Source: Chamaea fasciata
Lineage: Eukaryota > Chordata > Aves > Passeriformes > Sylviidae
Direction of reading: 5' to 3'
Assembly: GCA_029207755.1 (NCBI GenBank)
Contig: JARCOQ010000012.1
Location: forward strand, 22,121,740-22,185,739
Length of the DNA: 64,000 nucleotides
Positions 1 to 12,600 of this stretch are shown here, in pieces. The translations under genes were made by a program, and so were the position numbers. How positions within the stretch are numbered: position 1 is the stretch's first letter; every line of letters begins with the position of its first letter. The notes under the pieces were generated by a model. The model searched no databases. It worked only from the letters and a program-made list of their open reading frames with translations, and was not told the origin of the DNA.

Positions 1-3000
1 CCAGGCCGTGAGAGCAGGCTGGCCCTGCGCCTCAGAGGGGAAGGCCGCGGACCCTTGGTTGAACTCAGCTGTGATACCCTGAACCTCGGGGAAGTTTTTG
101 TCAAAACCGCCCACACGCATGAGGTGAGCACCAGGGGATGGGATGGATCCTGATGGCTCCTGAGGCAGCAGCAAGCCTGGTGGAGCTGTGGAATTCCTGG
201 CAACCTGGGCAGTTGTGAGCAGGGAATATCTGATGTACTGGTCAAATCTGGGCGGGGGGGGGAAGGGGGGGGGTCCAGAAAAATGTGTCTGTTGTTCATG
301 AAGCCCCACTCCCTTCTTTTGGGCAGCCTTCCCTAGGGATCAGCTGGGAGGCTTCCTGCAAAACAACCCCTTTTGACCCAACACTGGGTCAAAAAGCTGT
401 TCAGAGGCTTTTGTGGCAGCACCAGACACAAGGCACCTTTGTACTGGGCTGTTCGGAAGCAGCTGGGACAAACTGGCTACATTTGAGCTTCAGTCCACCG
501 CAAACAATTTTCAGTCAAGTGTCTCCTGCTCATTCCTGGAAGTCACAGGAAAGCCATCCAGCCTCCTGGCTCAGTGCAGGCCCTTGCAAAGGGCTTGAGG
601 ATTCTTCCCCTTGCTGTCCAATCCCTCACCACACTTCAGGCTTGGTGCATCTCTGGCTCTAGGAAGAGAAAAGTGTTCCTGGGAATAAAGCAAGAGATTT
701 TTCTACCTATTTGCCTCCCCCCTATTGGGGGTCAAGTTTGCAAAAGAAAAAGAGAGAGCAACTGAAAGAGGCAGAAAACGAGGCACTACATCATGCCAGA
801 CACTTTCAGAAGTTTGGCTGTAGAAGAGAAAGACACGTTGAGTTTTCTTACCAAAAGATGGTGCTGTCTGTACATTTTGATGTTGATGCCTCCTTCTCAG
901 TGTATTGTTTTCACGATATGGGAAAAGGTAAATGCGTAGATACGGTACTGCTGGAGCTGTGCTGACTGGGGCAGCAGCAGCTCTGTGGTGATTCACTACG
1001 CAGCTGCAATCACCCCACGTTGCTCTCAGGGCCAGGTCTGAATGAGCTTGGTGATACTGACCAGAGGTGGACTGCTCTGTGTCCGTGGGGTAACCCCAGG
1101 GTGACTCCAGTTATGTGGAGTTGTGTGAGCTTCACATGAAAACCCAAAGGCAGAACTTGTCCTGTTGTATTTTTTTGACTTCTGCCGTCCAGCAGCACAA
1201 AGCATCTTCTGCCTTTTCTGGGTGTTAATTGCGCCATTAGAAAATAACTCCCAAGAAGGGAAGATTTCACGTGTACTTGCATTTTGTTTTCTTGCTGCTG
1301 CAGGTGAAACTGATGAACAAAGGAGTTGTTGATGCTCCCTTCACCTATATCCCTTCAAACACGAAAGTGGGCTGCTGCTTCAAGTTTGTACCCGAGGAGG
1401 GCCTCATTGCACCAGGTGGGATCCAGACTATTCAGATCTCCTTGGATGCCGCCGTGTTGGGGCGGTTTGAGGAACCATTCCAGTTCCGTGTGGCTGGATC
1501 TCCTACGCCTGTGATCCTGACCATCAAGTAAGGACTCTGGGAGCTTACTCTGGGTGGGCACATCTGTAGCTGTCTCTGGGACATCTCTCACCTACCTCAT
1601 TTTGGGGCCAGGCAGAGAAAAAAGATGTTTCCTGAGGTCTCAATCTCTGCTCTGATCCTGGCATTGCCTTAGTGTGGGGCTGCCTGCTGCCCCGTGTGGT
1701 ACCCGGGAGCTGGAATGACTCCTCCCTGCAGGGATCTCCCTCTGCCTTGGGCCATGGCAGGCAGTGGCATGGATCAGCTTTGGGCAGTAGCTGCTCTGGG
1801 ATGTCCCCCCTGAGCACCCAGCAAGGCCCCCAGGGCTTTGGAGATGGGCCAGCCTGGGTGCTTCTCCACCAGCAGCAGTGTTTTTAAAAACTTCTGTTAA
1901 TAATCCATCCCAAAGGGGCAGCAGCAGCCTCAGCTCACCTCTCATGGCCATGCATGGAGACAGGCTGTGCTCCGAGCTCCTGTGCAGAGTGCTCTGCTAC
2001 CTCCTTTCCACAGCCAGGAAAAGCCTGATGTGGGAGACAGGGAGCTGTGCAGCAGGAACCGTCCCAAGGACATGGGCTTCATCCCATGATCCTGGCCCTG
2101 CAGAAGGGAGAAGGGGTGATGATGGGGGAGGCAGAGCTCAGTCCTCAGGACCACAGCAGCATGAGGGCTTGTCCCTGCTAGCCTGAGGCGTGTGCTGGTA
2201 GGATAACGTAGTGTAAGCAGGAAAGCTGATGCTGGCTGCTCTGGAGCTTTGGAGCTAGGCTGCTGCTGTTGGGAGGCACTGGATCAGGGCAATAAAGAAA
2301 TGAAAGCAATCTGCAGTTGATTATCCCAATAAGATAAGGGAGATGGATTAAAAAGAACATGTAACGTATTACCTAGCAAGAGAAAAGTGTTGACTAGGTC
2401 TGCCCATAGTAGAGAAACGATTGCACCGGCTTTGCTTTTGGAGGAAAAGTGCTGCTATTTTTATTTTGGAAATCAAGAGGGAACCTTTCACCATCAAATA
2501 ATTGATTCTCCTCTGTCCCTCCCCCAAACTGGTCATGCATGGGATGTTATTCCATAAGCAGCTTCCTCCTTGAGCAAGAGAAGGTGTTTCTTGTTGAGAT
2601 GTGTAGAGCGGAGCCAGGGGCAGTCCTGTGAACACAGGAGAAGACACAGTTCACTGGTCCTTGACTTTTAACCAAAAGGCAGGGTGCGCATTGAGGGGCA
2701 TCAAGCACGAAATAAACTCGTGTTGGGCAGCTTCAGGTGCTGCCTTCAGTGGATGTTGGTGACTTTTAGTGCCTGTCTGCTGAGTTCAAGGACAGGTGAG
2801 GAGGTGTGGTGGATTCAGGACACCCATGTTTGGTTGTTTAAGCTATTGCTCCTGGCTGTGCCAGCTGGTGCACTAGTGACAGGCTGGTCCTTTCCTCTAG
2901 GATTCATCTGTCCACTGTGTAGAACTGTTAATGCTCTTTTTAGAGGATGTTTGGGGCTCCCCTGGCTTCCTGTCTCAAAACTCTGTCTGTAACGATTGTG

Positions 3001-6000
3001 TGGGTCAAAATCTCCAGAGAAAGCCCCTCCATGGGAACACCAGTTACAGCCAAGTAGCAAAGCAGGGAACCTGTGGCGGGAAAGGCTGGTTACAGAAGTT
3101 TGTGGGGACACCTTTATGTCCATCCCATTACAGATGGGGAATCTGAGGCACGGAGCCACGTCTGGGTGGGTGTTCAGGGTCCCTCATGGGACCACCGGCA
3201 ACTTGGGGGCTTTTCCTGCCTGCCCTGCGTCCAAAGCCCCATCAGTGGCTGTGGGCTGCTGGCCTCTTGGCTTTAGCTGCCTCCTGTGCACATGGACGCT
3301 GTGCTGAGCACATGGTGGTGCGTTGATTTGAAACGCACGATGCCCCTGACACCAGGTTTTATGCCCCCAAGCCACGACAGCCGGAGGCTTTGCAATTCCC
3401 TTTAACTCAGCCATTTCCTCCTGTGTCCCTGTCATCGCAGGGGGTGTGTCGTCGGGCCGACTTTACACTTCGACACCGATGAGCTCGACTTCGGTGACAT
3501 CTCCTTTGGTGAGTGTTCCCTGCGCTGGGACGCAGCGGGAGGGATCTGTGTGCTCCAAAATGGAGCACTTGAACGTAAAAGCATCCAGCACTGCTCATGT
3601 TCTGCCACAACAGCCTCTTCAGGGTGTGAACTGCAGGTGCCTCAGGTAGCATTTTGCCATTGTGGGATCAAATAGAACCAAGTATTTTCTGGTGTCTCCG
3701 TCCTGGTTTAAAAGACAGATTGTGCCAAGGAAGGTGGCAATCTTCATGGAATGGAATGATGACCCTCCTCTCTCCAAATTACTATACCTTTGGAATTACA
3801 GGGCTTCCAGGCAAAAATATGGAAAAGGAATAACAGTTCTTTACTAGAGTATATCAGGATAGCACAGACAACAATGCAATGCCAGAAGTTTCCAACCCGC
3901 CAAGTCCCGTTTTCCCCTTTGGTGTAGTTATGATCACAGGCTGGAGGAGCTGTGGGCTCTGGCAGGGCAGTGATTCCCTCCCAGCCGGCACGGGCAGGGA
4001 GGGAAGGAGGAAATCGCTGCTTTTGCAAACTACGGGCAGCAGGAGATCTGGGCACTGGCAATCGGGAGCAGGCAGAAGCGGGGAAGGCGGGCAGGTTCGA
4101 TCACGGTGCTGAGCCCGGCGCCAAGCGCACGACGTCCCGCAGCAGCACGCTGCCGACCTTCCCGAGCCCTGCGCGGAAGGACGGGAAGGTCTGCCCCCTG
4201 CAAACCTCGGCTCCGACTTCACAACCGCCCGCGGCATCACGGCACAGCTCCCAAAGAGCCCCGGACGGAAAAGCCCACCCGCACAGCCGAGACCACCCCA
4301 AACCCCCTGTATCTCCCTTCCCGGACCGAGGCCAAAATTCACTACGAAACCTAAACTCGTAACAATGAAGTTGTTGAACGTTTTAAGAAAACGAATTGCC
4401 TTTCCTGAGCTGCTTCTTCCCCACCCTGCATCACCACTGAGGCACTTGTTAAGTTGCCTTTTGAATAAATGAAACAAGAAAGGCAACAGGTCGAAACGCA
4501 TTCCTAAGGTCTCTTCAGCTGAAGGCAGCTGTTGTATCTTTGCTTCTGTTTAACTGTTGTTGACTGTTGTCTGCATGTGGTGACCTCAGTCTCATTTGAG
4601 GTTTTGACATCTGTGTTTGTCCCTTTTGTGCTTCTCTTGCCTCCCTGCTGGAGTCCCTGCTGGAGCCGGCAGTGATTACTGTTGATGGGCACAGAGAAGC
4701 TCTGGGCTGCGCCTGCAGTTGTTTTTTTCCCCCATCTGTGTTCAAATGACTCTTGGTGAGCAGGCCTGGGGAGAAGTCTCCTCCCCACAGAGCTGGCCAG
4801 CCAGTCCACTGCAGAGCGGGTTGTGGCTGGTGTCCGGGCTCTGCAGGACATCCCCACCATGCGTGGCAGTGTCTCTGGCTTTCCAATATGGAAAGCAAAT
4901 CTCAGAGTTAAGGTGGGGTAAACCCTTGCAGGCAGCAGTCACAGTGAGTAGTATGGGTGCGATGTCCCCGCTTGTTGGGTCAAGGCTCGGGTTTGCCTCC
5001 AGCTGAGTGGGCTCTGAGCTGTCACATGCCCAGTCTGTTTGGCCCAAACCAAAAGACGCCTTAAGAATTCTGCAGAGAGAAACGGTGTTAGGGTGCTTTG
5101 CATCACGTTCTGGTTCCTGATTCCATCCTCACTTTGTTTTGCTGTAGCTTCTTCTCAATGACGACTCACTGTTTATATATCTTGAAAACGGTAGGAGTGT
5201 TGGCAGACTTAACAGGGAATTTTACAGTTTGAATTTTCAGAGGAAATGCTCGGTCTGGGTGCACAGTCATCAGGGAGAAATAACTGGTGCTGGTTTGGGG
5301 CCGGTGAGGGAGCTTCTCCCCATCAGAAAGAGAGAAGCTTGCAGTGTTGAGCAGGGCTAAGAGCAGGCATTTTCAAGGCTGCAGTCTGGAATCAGTGTTA
5401 AAGGGAACTAAGTGACGACTAATTCCTCTTGCAGCTTCTCAGTAATCTGTAGTTCAGATAATAAAGAGCCAAAGTCCAATCACGCTTTCACCCTACCAGG
5501 GTATTCCCACCAGGAGTCACGACATAACTGGTGCCTAAACGGATATTTGTGTCCTTTTCCTAGGCTTTCCCTGCACCAAGACCTGTCGCCTCACTAACAC
5601 CTCGCGGGTGTCGGACGATGGCACTCAGCCTGCTGTTAGCAGCTTTGAGCAAATACTCAGCGACAGTGACCCCTCCTGGAGGGAGGGAATTCATTTTTCT
5701 GTGAAGCCACGGGAGTTTACAATGAATCCCAGCGAGAGGACCCTCCAATCCCAGGAACACCAGGACATCGAGGTATGGGAAGAGTCCGGCCATACACACT
5801 TCAGCAGCGGGTCTGAAGCTTCACGGGAGTGTGGGAGGGCTTTAGCTCTGATGCCAGCTCTGATCATCGTGTGAGCGAGGATCTGCACTGGCGTGGGGCC
5901 TCTGTGAGCTGGGTTACTCGGGACGTTCCTGAAGGAGCACTGATTTGTTTCCAAAATCACAAGCTGAGATCATGTACCATATGGTCAAGTACTGAAGGCA

Positions 6001-9000
6001 TTTTGGTGTTTTTGAGAGCAATGTCTTCGATTGCAAGTGGGCAGAGGACGGACGAGGACCAAAGGTGGCTGTTAGAGAGATGTCATTATATAAAGCAGTT
6101 TGCTTTTCTTCTTGGTCTCATTTCTCCTGTCCTGGGGAGTAGAATGATTTGTGTTCACTGCAGGGATCTCCAGTGAAGGCAAAAAACTCTGCAGCCATGA
6201 ACTGCCCAGCACCTGCTGGCCCACGCTTTGCCTTCAGCTTCCCGCTGTAAAGCTGAACTCATTCTGTTCAAGTCAGGAGATTTCCTCTGCATTTATGTCA
6301 TTGTAGTCAGATGAAAATTTGCCCCTTAATTTGAATACGGTGCTGCACAGAGCTTTAGTCTAATGTTTTCATTTAGCTGACCTATGCCCCGATAGCAAGG
6401 TGTGCTTAACAAATCTGGTATTTGCCAGACGGCTTCTGTTACTCTTAGAGACTGTGCTCTCCACATGGAGCGGCAGAAGAATTAAGGCAAAATCCTCCCT
6501 TTTCTTACCACAAAAACTGGAGGACATCACACGTGAGTCGTGAGCTTTTGTAAGGAAGAATTTACTGCTCTTCTCTTCCACCAGGTGACCCTGTGTTCCA
6601 ACACTGTGACGGAATACAACCGGAAATTGCTGGTGGACCTGGAGTGGTTTGGCAAGGGAGTGGCATCACTGATCATCAAGGCCAGGTACCAGCACTTCCC
6701 TGGCCTCCCCCAGCACACTGCCTTGCACAGGGTGTGCTGGCTGCGGCTCCCAAGGAGACGTGTTGTTTAATGACCTCATGTTCTGCCCAGCTGGACATGA
6801 GAACAGCAGTGCTTGAAAAGCAGCCTGTGGTGAAAAGGAGCCCTGCTGACAGCCCAGCGTGGTCCTGGGTCGTTTTCTAAAGGGACCAGGAATGATATCA
6901 TTTATTGACCTGGTGCTTGAGGTGAAGCAAATTTCCCAAGGGCCTCCTCGCCTTCTTCCTGCAAGAGGTGGAGTTGTGCTGGGTTGCAACCAGCCCGCGT
7001 TGGTTTGGGGCACACCAAGCAGTCTGCTGAGGGTCAGGGTCTGGTTCTGTTAACGAGGGCACGTGACAGTGGGGAAATGGCTCACAGCAAGAGAGGTGAG
7101 GGCAGGATCTTAGGAGGGGAAATGAGTCCTTGATGTGGCAGGTCAGCTCTATTTTTTCCCCTTCTCTCTGCTTCCTGTTTTGAGCTTTGATGTTCTCAGG
7201 CTTAAAGCAAAAGTTGTTCTTGCTCCAGCAGAATTCCATCCTGCTGTGCTGCTCTAGGTGTCGGTTTAATGACAAGAGGGATGCAGTTCCCTGGTGCTGT
7301 TCCCACTCCCAGGCAGAGCCATCTCGTCAGTGCCTGGGCTGCCATGTTTGAAAAGCAAGTGCAATTGGGGACAGTCAGTGTTTGGACCTGTGGAGTGAAG
7401 GACCAGGGGAGTTGTAGGAACTGGGAGGGAGTGATCTCCCACTCTGTGGGGCAGGTGATGTCTCATGCCCTCCAAGGCTGGGGCAAACAGCTGAGTTCTC
7501 AGGCAGGGAAACAGCACCATGGGAGAGAAGGGAGTCATTTTTACTGAGACACTAGAGTCGTGTGTTCCTGGAGCCTTAATGAGCACTGATCCCTGTTGGG
7601 AAGGCTCCCCCAGAGCTCATGGATCACTGGGACTGTTACAGGAGTTCTTGCAAACCTTCTTGAGTAAAGGAGGGGCTGAGGCAGCTGTGGGACCAAGTGC
7701 TCTGCCTGGGGCACTTGGCAGCCTCTGGGTGCTGCCTCTCAGGTTTTGCCCCTCCTCGACAAGACATGTTTGAGTGGGAAGACTTTGCAGGCAATTTTTC
7801 ACCATAGGGCTGTTAAATGTGTATTTGACAGTGACAAATGTGTTGTGCTCCATTTCACAATCTTTGGGGGTCAACGTTCTCCATTCTCTCAGTATCTCTG
7901 ATTCCCTTGGGGTCATCTCTTTGCCCAGATGTTTCGTTCCTGAGCTGCAAGTGTACCCCCAAAACCGCGGATTCCATGAGTGCGACCTGAAGGTGCCGTT
8001 CGAGAGGAAGTTCTTCATTTGGAATAACACCCACCTTCCTGGCTGCTACGGGCTTATTCCCCAGGTTTGGCATCGCATCCACCTCCTCCTCTCAAATATT
8101 ACTGTGGAGATTATTAGGGGGGAAAAGGGTTGGGATGAGACCTTGGTGGTTTCTATTCAGTCTTAAAGATCTGCTGAGAACAGGATCCTACCTGAATGTA
8201 AACTTTAGGATGCAGTTTAATCTCTTGAGGAAAGAGCTTACGTTCTAGTCTTCAGGGTGTTTTCTTGTGGGAGATCTTTGAGGGTTGTGAAAAGCTGCTG
8301 CATCCACAGACACCAGTGCCTGTGCTGGCAGCCTCCTTGCAGAACCCCCTGAGAATGCTAAGCCTACAATTCTTGCACCTTGTTTGTGCCTTTTACCTTT
8401 GTCCTGGGGATTTTTAAAAATGTGTGTAAGTTGCTGTTGGGATGGATGTTAAGGAGTTTAAAGTTTCTTCAGAGGTCCCTCTGAAGCTGGATTTGATTCT
8501 GTCCCTTCTAGGAACCCGAGGAGGACTCTCCTGTGCTCTACTCCAGCCCCAGACCCTGTGGGATTGTCCAGCCTCGGAGCACTGCAGAGATTCCAGTTAT
8601 GGCTGAAATCCAAACATTGGGCAAGCATTGCACCGATGTTTGTATCGGCGTGTTTGGGGACGCAAGAAACCCACTGGTGAGTGCAAGGGGAGGTGTGTGC
8701 CTTCGTGCAACTGGTCCTGGCAGGGTGCACAGTGTGCAGGGATTCTTCCGGGGAAAAGAGGCACAGGCTGCTGTGGAGAAGGACAGCAGGGACTGGTGGC
8801 ATAAACAGCTCGTGCCTTATAGGTGGCAATGTCAGTGTCTGACCCAGAAGGTAGTTCATCTAAGCTGGAATTGAGGATCATTTTAATTACTCTTTAAAGT
8901 GCTATTAGCTTTGGAAACACCTTTTTTAAAATGTTACCTCTCAGCACAAAAGAGGATGTCAGAAGATTTCTGGGAACCTTGAGCTTTCTGTAGAAGAAAG

Positions 9001-9696
9001 GAAAGCTGGCATTTGAAGAGTAGTTGCAAGGATTTAAACTACATTCAAACATGGAAATGGTGATGCCAAATTCCCTGGATGGCACCAAACATCTGAACCT
9101 GGGCCATTGTGGCACTGCATGTAAACCAGTCAACAGGGAGGACAGGCAGTGCAGGCTGTGCCAGGGAGCCTGAAGTTTGACTAAACACTTGCTTTCAACT
9201 ATCAGGCTGCTTACCTTAAAGAGAAGGGTTTCTCCCCACCAGAATAACCAGTTGTTTAACTGTCAGCCTGATCTTAACTAGAGATTTCTTGCAAAGCTTC
9301 TACCTTTGGACCAATAATTTGTAGTTTGAAAGTTTCTCTTTACTTAATCCTTTTCAATTTGGAGGTGAATACATAAGTTTGGTTTTTTTTCCCCCCAAAA
9401 TCCCAGGATTTCAGCTGGAAAATGGTAGCTGTCCCTAAAGAAATAACTTGAGCTGGGTTGAGCTGTTTAAGCCTTTTTAGGTTTCCCTGTTCGGGTTTGA
9501 TTTTTTTTTTTTTTTAATCTTTCTTGCCTGCTTTCTGTAACAGAGAACAGAACTACAGAGCTTTGGACGGCCGTCAGCAGTCTACATAAGTCCAAGGCTG
9601 ATAGAGTTCGGCAGGATCCCAGTGCTAAGGCCTAATTCACAAGCTTTTGGCCTCTTCAACGAAGGTCTCATCGATTTAGACTTCAGGCTAGAGATT
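1..9696 (+). CDS. HYDIN: HYDIN exons 1-8 of the window
   Basis: Exons are <1-123, 1304-1527, 3441-3508, 5564-5772, 6585-6685, 7929-8064, 8512-8676 and 9544-9696 (window residues 1-393). Exon 1 ends in an ASH start (LNLGEVFVKTAH), which exon 2 continues (VKLMNKGVVDAPFTYIP). Exon 3 is only 68 nt and carries FDTDELDFGDISFG, another ASH strand pair; exon 4 completes it with CRLTNTS. The 5773-6584 intron separates two halves of one domain (VTLCSNTVTEYNRKLLVDLE). Phases 0, 2, 1, 0, 2, 0, 0, 0 join without a break. Exon 3 (68 nt) cannot be skipped without breaking frame. Confidence 0.9.
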
Positions 9697-12600
9697 GTAA
9701 GTATCTGTGGGGCTGTTTTCCAGGGAAATTGACTGGTTGACCTTACAAGCAGCCATGACTTGGTTTTTATATGCATCGGCCTGTGTGAGAGGAAGCGAGA
9801 TACTCCAAGATTCCATCTGGGTGAGGCAAAAGGAACCTGGCTCTGGAGTGGTTTTAGCTGGGGCACTCCTCAGTGAAATCAGGTGCAGAGATGTTGGAGC
9901 AGAAATTCGTCTGGATTGTGTTGACAAGTTCTCCCATAATTTTATGGAAGGTCTTTAGCTGTGTGTGTCACGGTTTTTGAGCTCTGAGATCAAGAGAAAC
10001 CTGTGGTCCTTTGCTCCTCGGAGAGCATGGGTTTCCCTGTGCTTTCCCTGTGCCATCTACATTTGCTTTGTGCCAAACTGCTGTTCATGGTAGAGAAGAG
10101 GGTGTGAGGTCTGTCCTCAGACTGCTGGTGGGGAGGCAATTTTCACACCTGCTGTGGGTCAGGCCAGTTGGGCTGTCCACACAAAGACATGTGTGGGGGT
10201 TGTGCACCCCCCCAGCCTGTGGTCTCTGTGCCTTTGAAGAGCATCTTTGGGGACCGGCTGCAGAGAATGGCTGTTTAATATGTGAAGGCTGCATAGGGCA
10301 GAGGAGCTGGGGCTGCTCCCCTGGCAGGGAGAGCAGGGCTGCTGCAGCCAGGAAGGGCTTGTAGGCTGGGCCTGGGGCTGGGTGGGATGTCTGCTGGAGG
10401 GGGAGATCTCTGAGGGGCTTGAGGTCTGTTCTTCTCCATGCTGGGTGTGTTGAACTTGGAGCTGGTTAAAACCTGATCCTGTGGACTTGTTTGTGTCTGT
10501 GGATAAAGCATCAGGCCATGTGGGAAAGTCCAGCCACAGCCTCCTGAGCCAAGGAGGAGGGGCATGATTTTTCCTCTTGCTGCTTTTCCTGCTGTTTGGG
10601 GGATAAATGTAACCTTAAAGTGAGGGATTTTTCCAGGACAGCTTTCTCGAACTACACAATGAAATTCTGCCTTCCACCTCTTCAGGGAGCAATGCACCTT
10701 GGCTGGGTGGGCCTGGTGTGTAAAGGATGGGCTTCACGTGCTCGTTCCAGGGCTGGACCTGCAGAGCTGTGTCTGTACAGCTGTGCTGGTGCGGGGCCTT
10801 TCCTCCCTCCTTTGGGCAGCTTCCAGCTCTCTTGGCCAATCTGTGAAGACCATGAGAAACCAGAGGACACGAGTTCTTAGGAAGAGTGGGCCATGCCCAC
10901 TGAGCACGTGTCATCCAGTTTTCCCTCTGCTTCCTTCTTTCCTGCTCTGCTGTAACCATTCAGAGGTGACTTTTCCAAAGCAGAAGGCCCTGGGGCACCT
11001 CTCTACAGCGGATGATCAGTGGGAAGTGAGGGCCTCGGTCCTTTAGGGGACGTTGAAAAGCATTGATGGCCTCTTGGGAAAGGATAGTTTGGTGTTGGGG
11101 TTTTGCTCAACTGGTTTTGCGGAGATATTCTTCAGGCTCTCAGCAGTGTCCTCCAGCTGTGTGGTTTCTGGAGTGGGATTTGAGCCGTCATGACTTCCTC
11201 TGGCCCTGAGCCTTTGTGAGAAGCCAGGAGAGAGAAAGCAGCTTTCCTTGGCACACACTCCAGAGAAGGACTGGGGAAGGAACACTCTCCTGAGGATAAG
11301 CGTCCCTTGGGTTGGGCAAAACTGGGTTAATTAGGTGAGAGTCTGTTAAAGGAGGGGAAAATACAGGTTGTATAAGCTCTGCTGTTCCCCAGTACTGCAG
11401 CTTAAATTTAGGGAAATTAGGCCTTTAGGATTTTTATCCTCCCCTCTTTAGTCTTCTCCTTTTCTTACACCCCATAAGAGACCAGGGTGTATGGTTTCCA
11501 TCCTAAATGCATGTTATGCTTGTCTTACAGGCTTATAAACCTCACTGCTATGTTATTGAACCCAGGGAAGGAGTGATCCCCGCCAGGGGTGAGGTTCCTG
11601 TGACTGTCACAGCAACCCTGGATGACACTGGGGTTTTTGCTGATGCTCTCCAGCTGTTCATTGGGAACAGACTTTGGACCACCTCCACCCTCCTGGCTTT
11701 TGGCACTGGCACCACAATTGTCATAGACAAACCATTTGCCCCGGAGCTCAACTTGGGATACCAATTCAGGTAGGAGATCTCCCACTCCCACCTCTCCTTC
11801 TGTCTCAACAAGGAGCAGTTTTGCTGTAGTCCTTCAGGCACGATCTTCTTCAGTGTTCAAAGACCCTGACTCCTTCCCTGAAGGCAGAGATACCTTTAGA
11901 AACATGTGATGGCCAGTTGAGCGTTGCTAGGTACCCTCAAAAACCACTGAAAGAGAAACCAGTTGCTCAATTGCCACTGAATTGCCTTCAGTTCTAACAC
12001 ATCTATGTCCTCACTTGGTCAAGTAATGGTCTCGCAGGCTCCCCCAGAACAAAAGGTTCCCAAAATGGCGCCTGGATGAGGCGGGCCCTCCGTGTGGCTG
12101 CGGGACCAAGGGAAGATGGCATCGCACCCTTCCCTTCCAAAATGGCACCTGCCAGGCAAGCAGGGGCCCTGGGAACAAAGAGACGGGAGGGTGACGACCC
12201 CCCTGGGAAGGCAGGAGCCCGCAGAGCAGTTCCAGAGGCAGATGGAAACTTGCTGGTTTGTGTGGGGCCTGCAGTGCCGCTGCCAACGCTTCCTCACGCT
12301 GCTCGTGGGCTCTGCTGCTGCCCTGCCTGCCCAGGACTGATGCTTGTGCGGGAGGCCAGAATGTTAGGGTGCCCTCTCAGGTGCATCACCTCTGGGTTTG
12401 ACCGGCAGCCTCAGGATGGCTTAAAATATTAGCAAGGCAGCATGATCAGAGGTGTTTGAAAAGCAAAACTGTTTTAATTAAGGTGAAAATAAGAAGCCAT
12501 GCAGAAAAAAGGTGAAAAAGCTGTGCCGAGTGCAAGGAGGACCTTTGCACTTGCTACAACACCCCAAAAATGCCCTGAGGATCTTCCTCTATTCTCTTAA

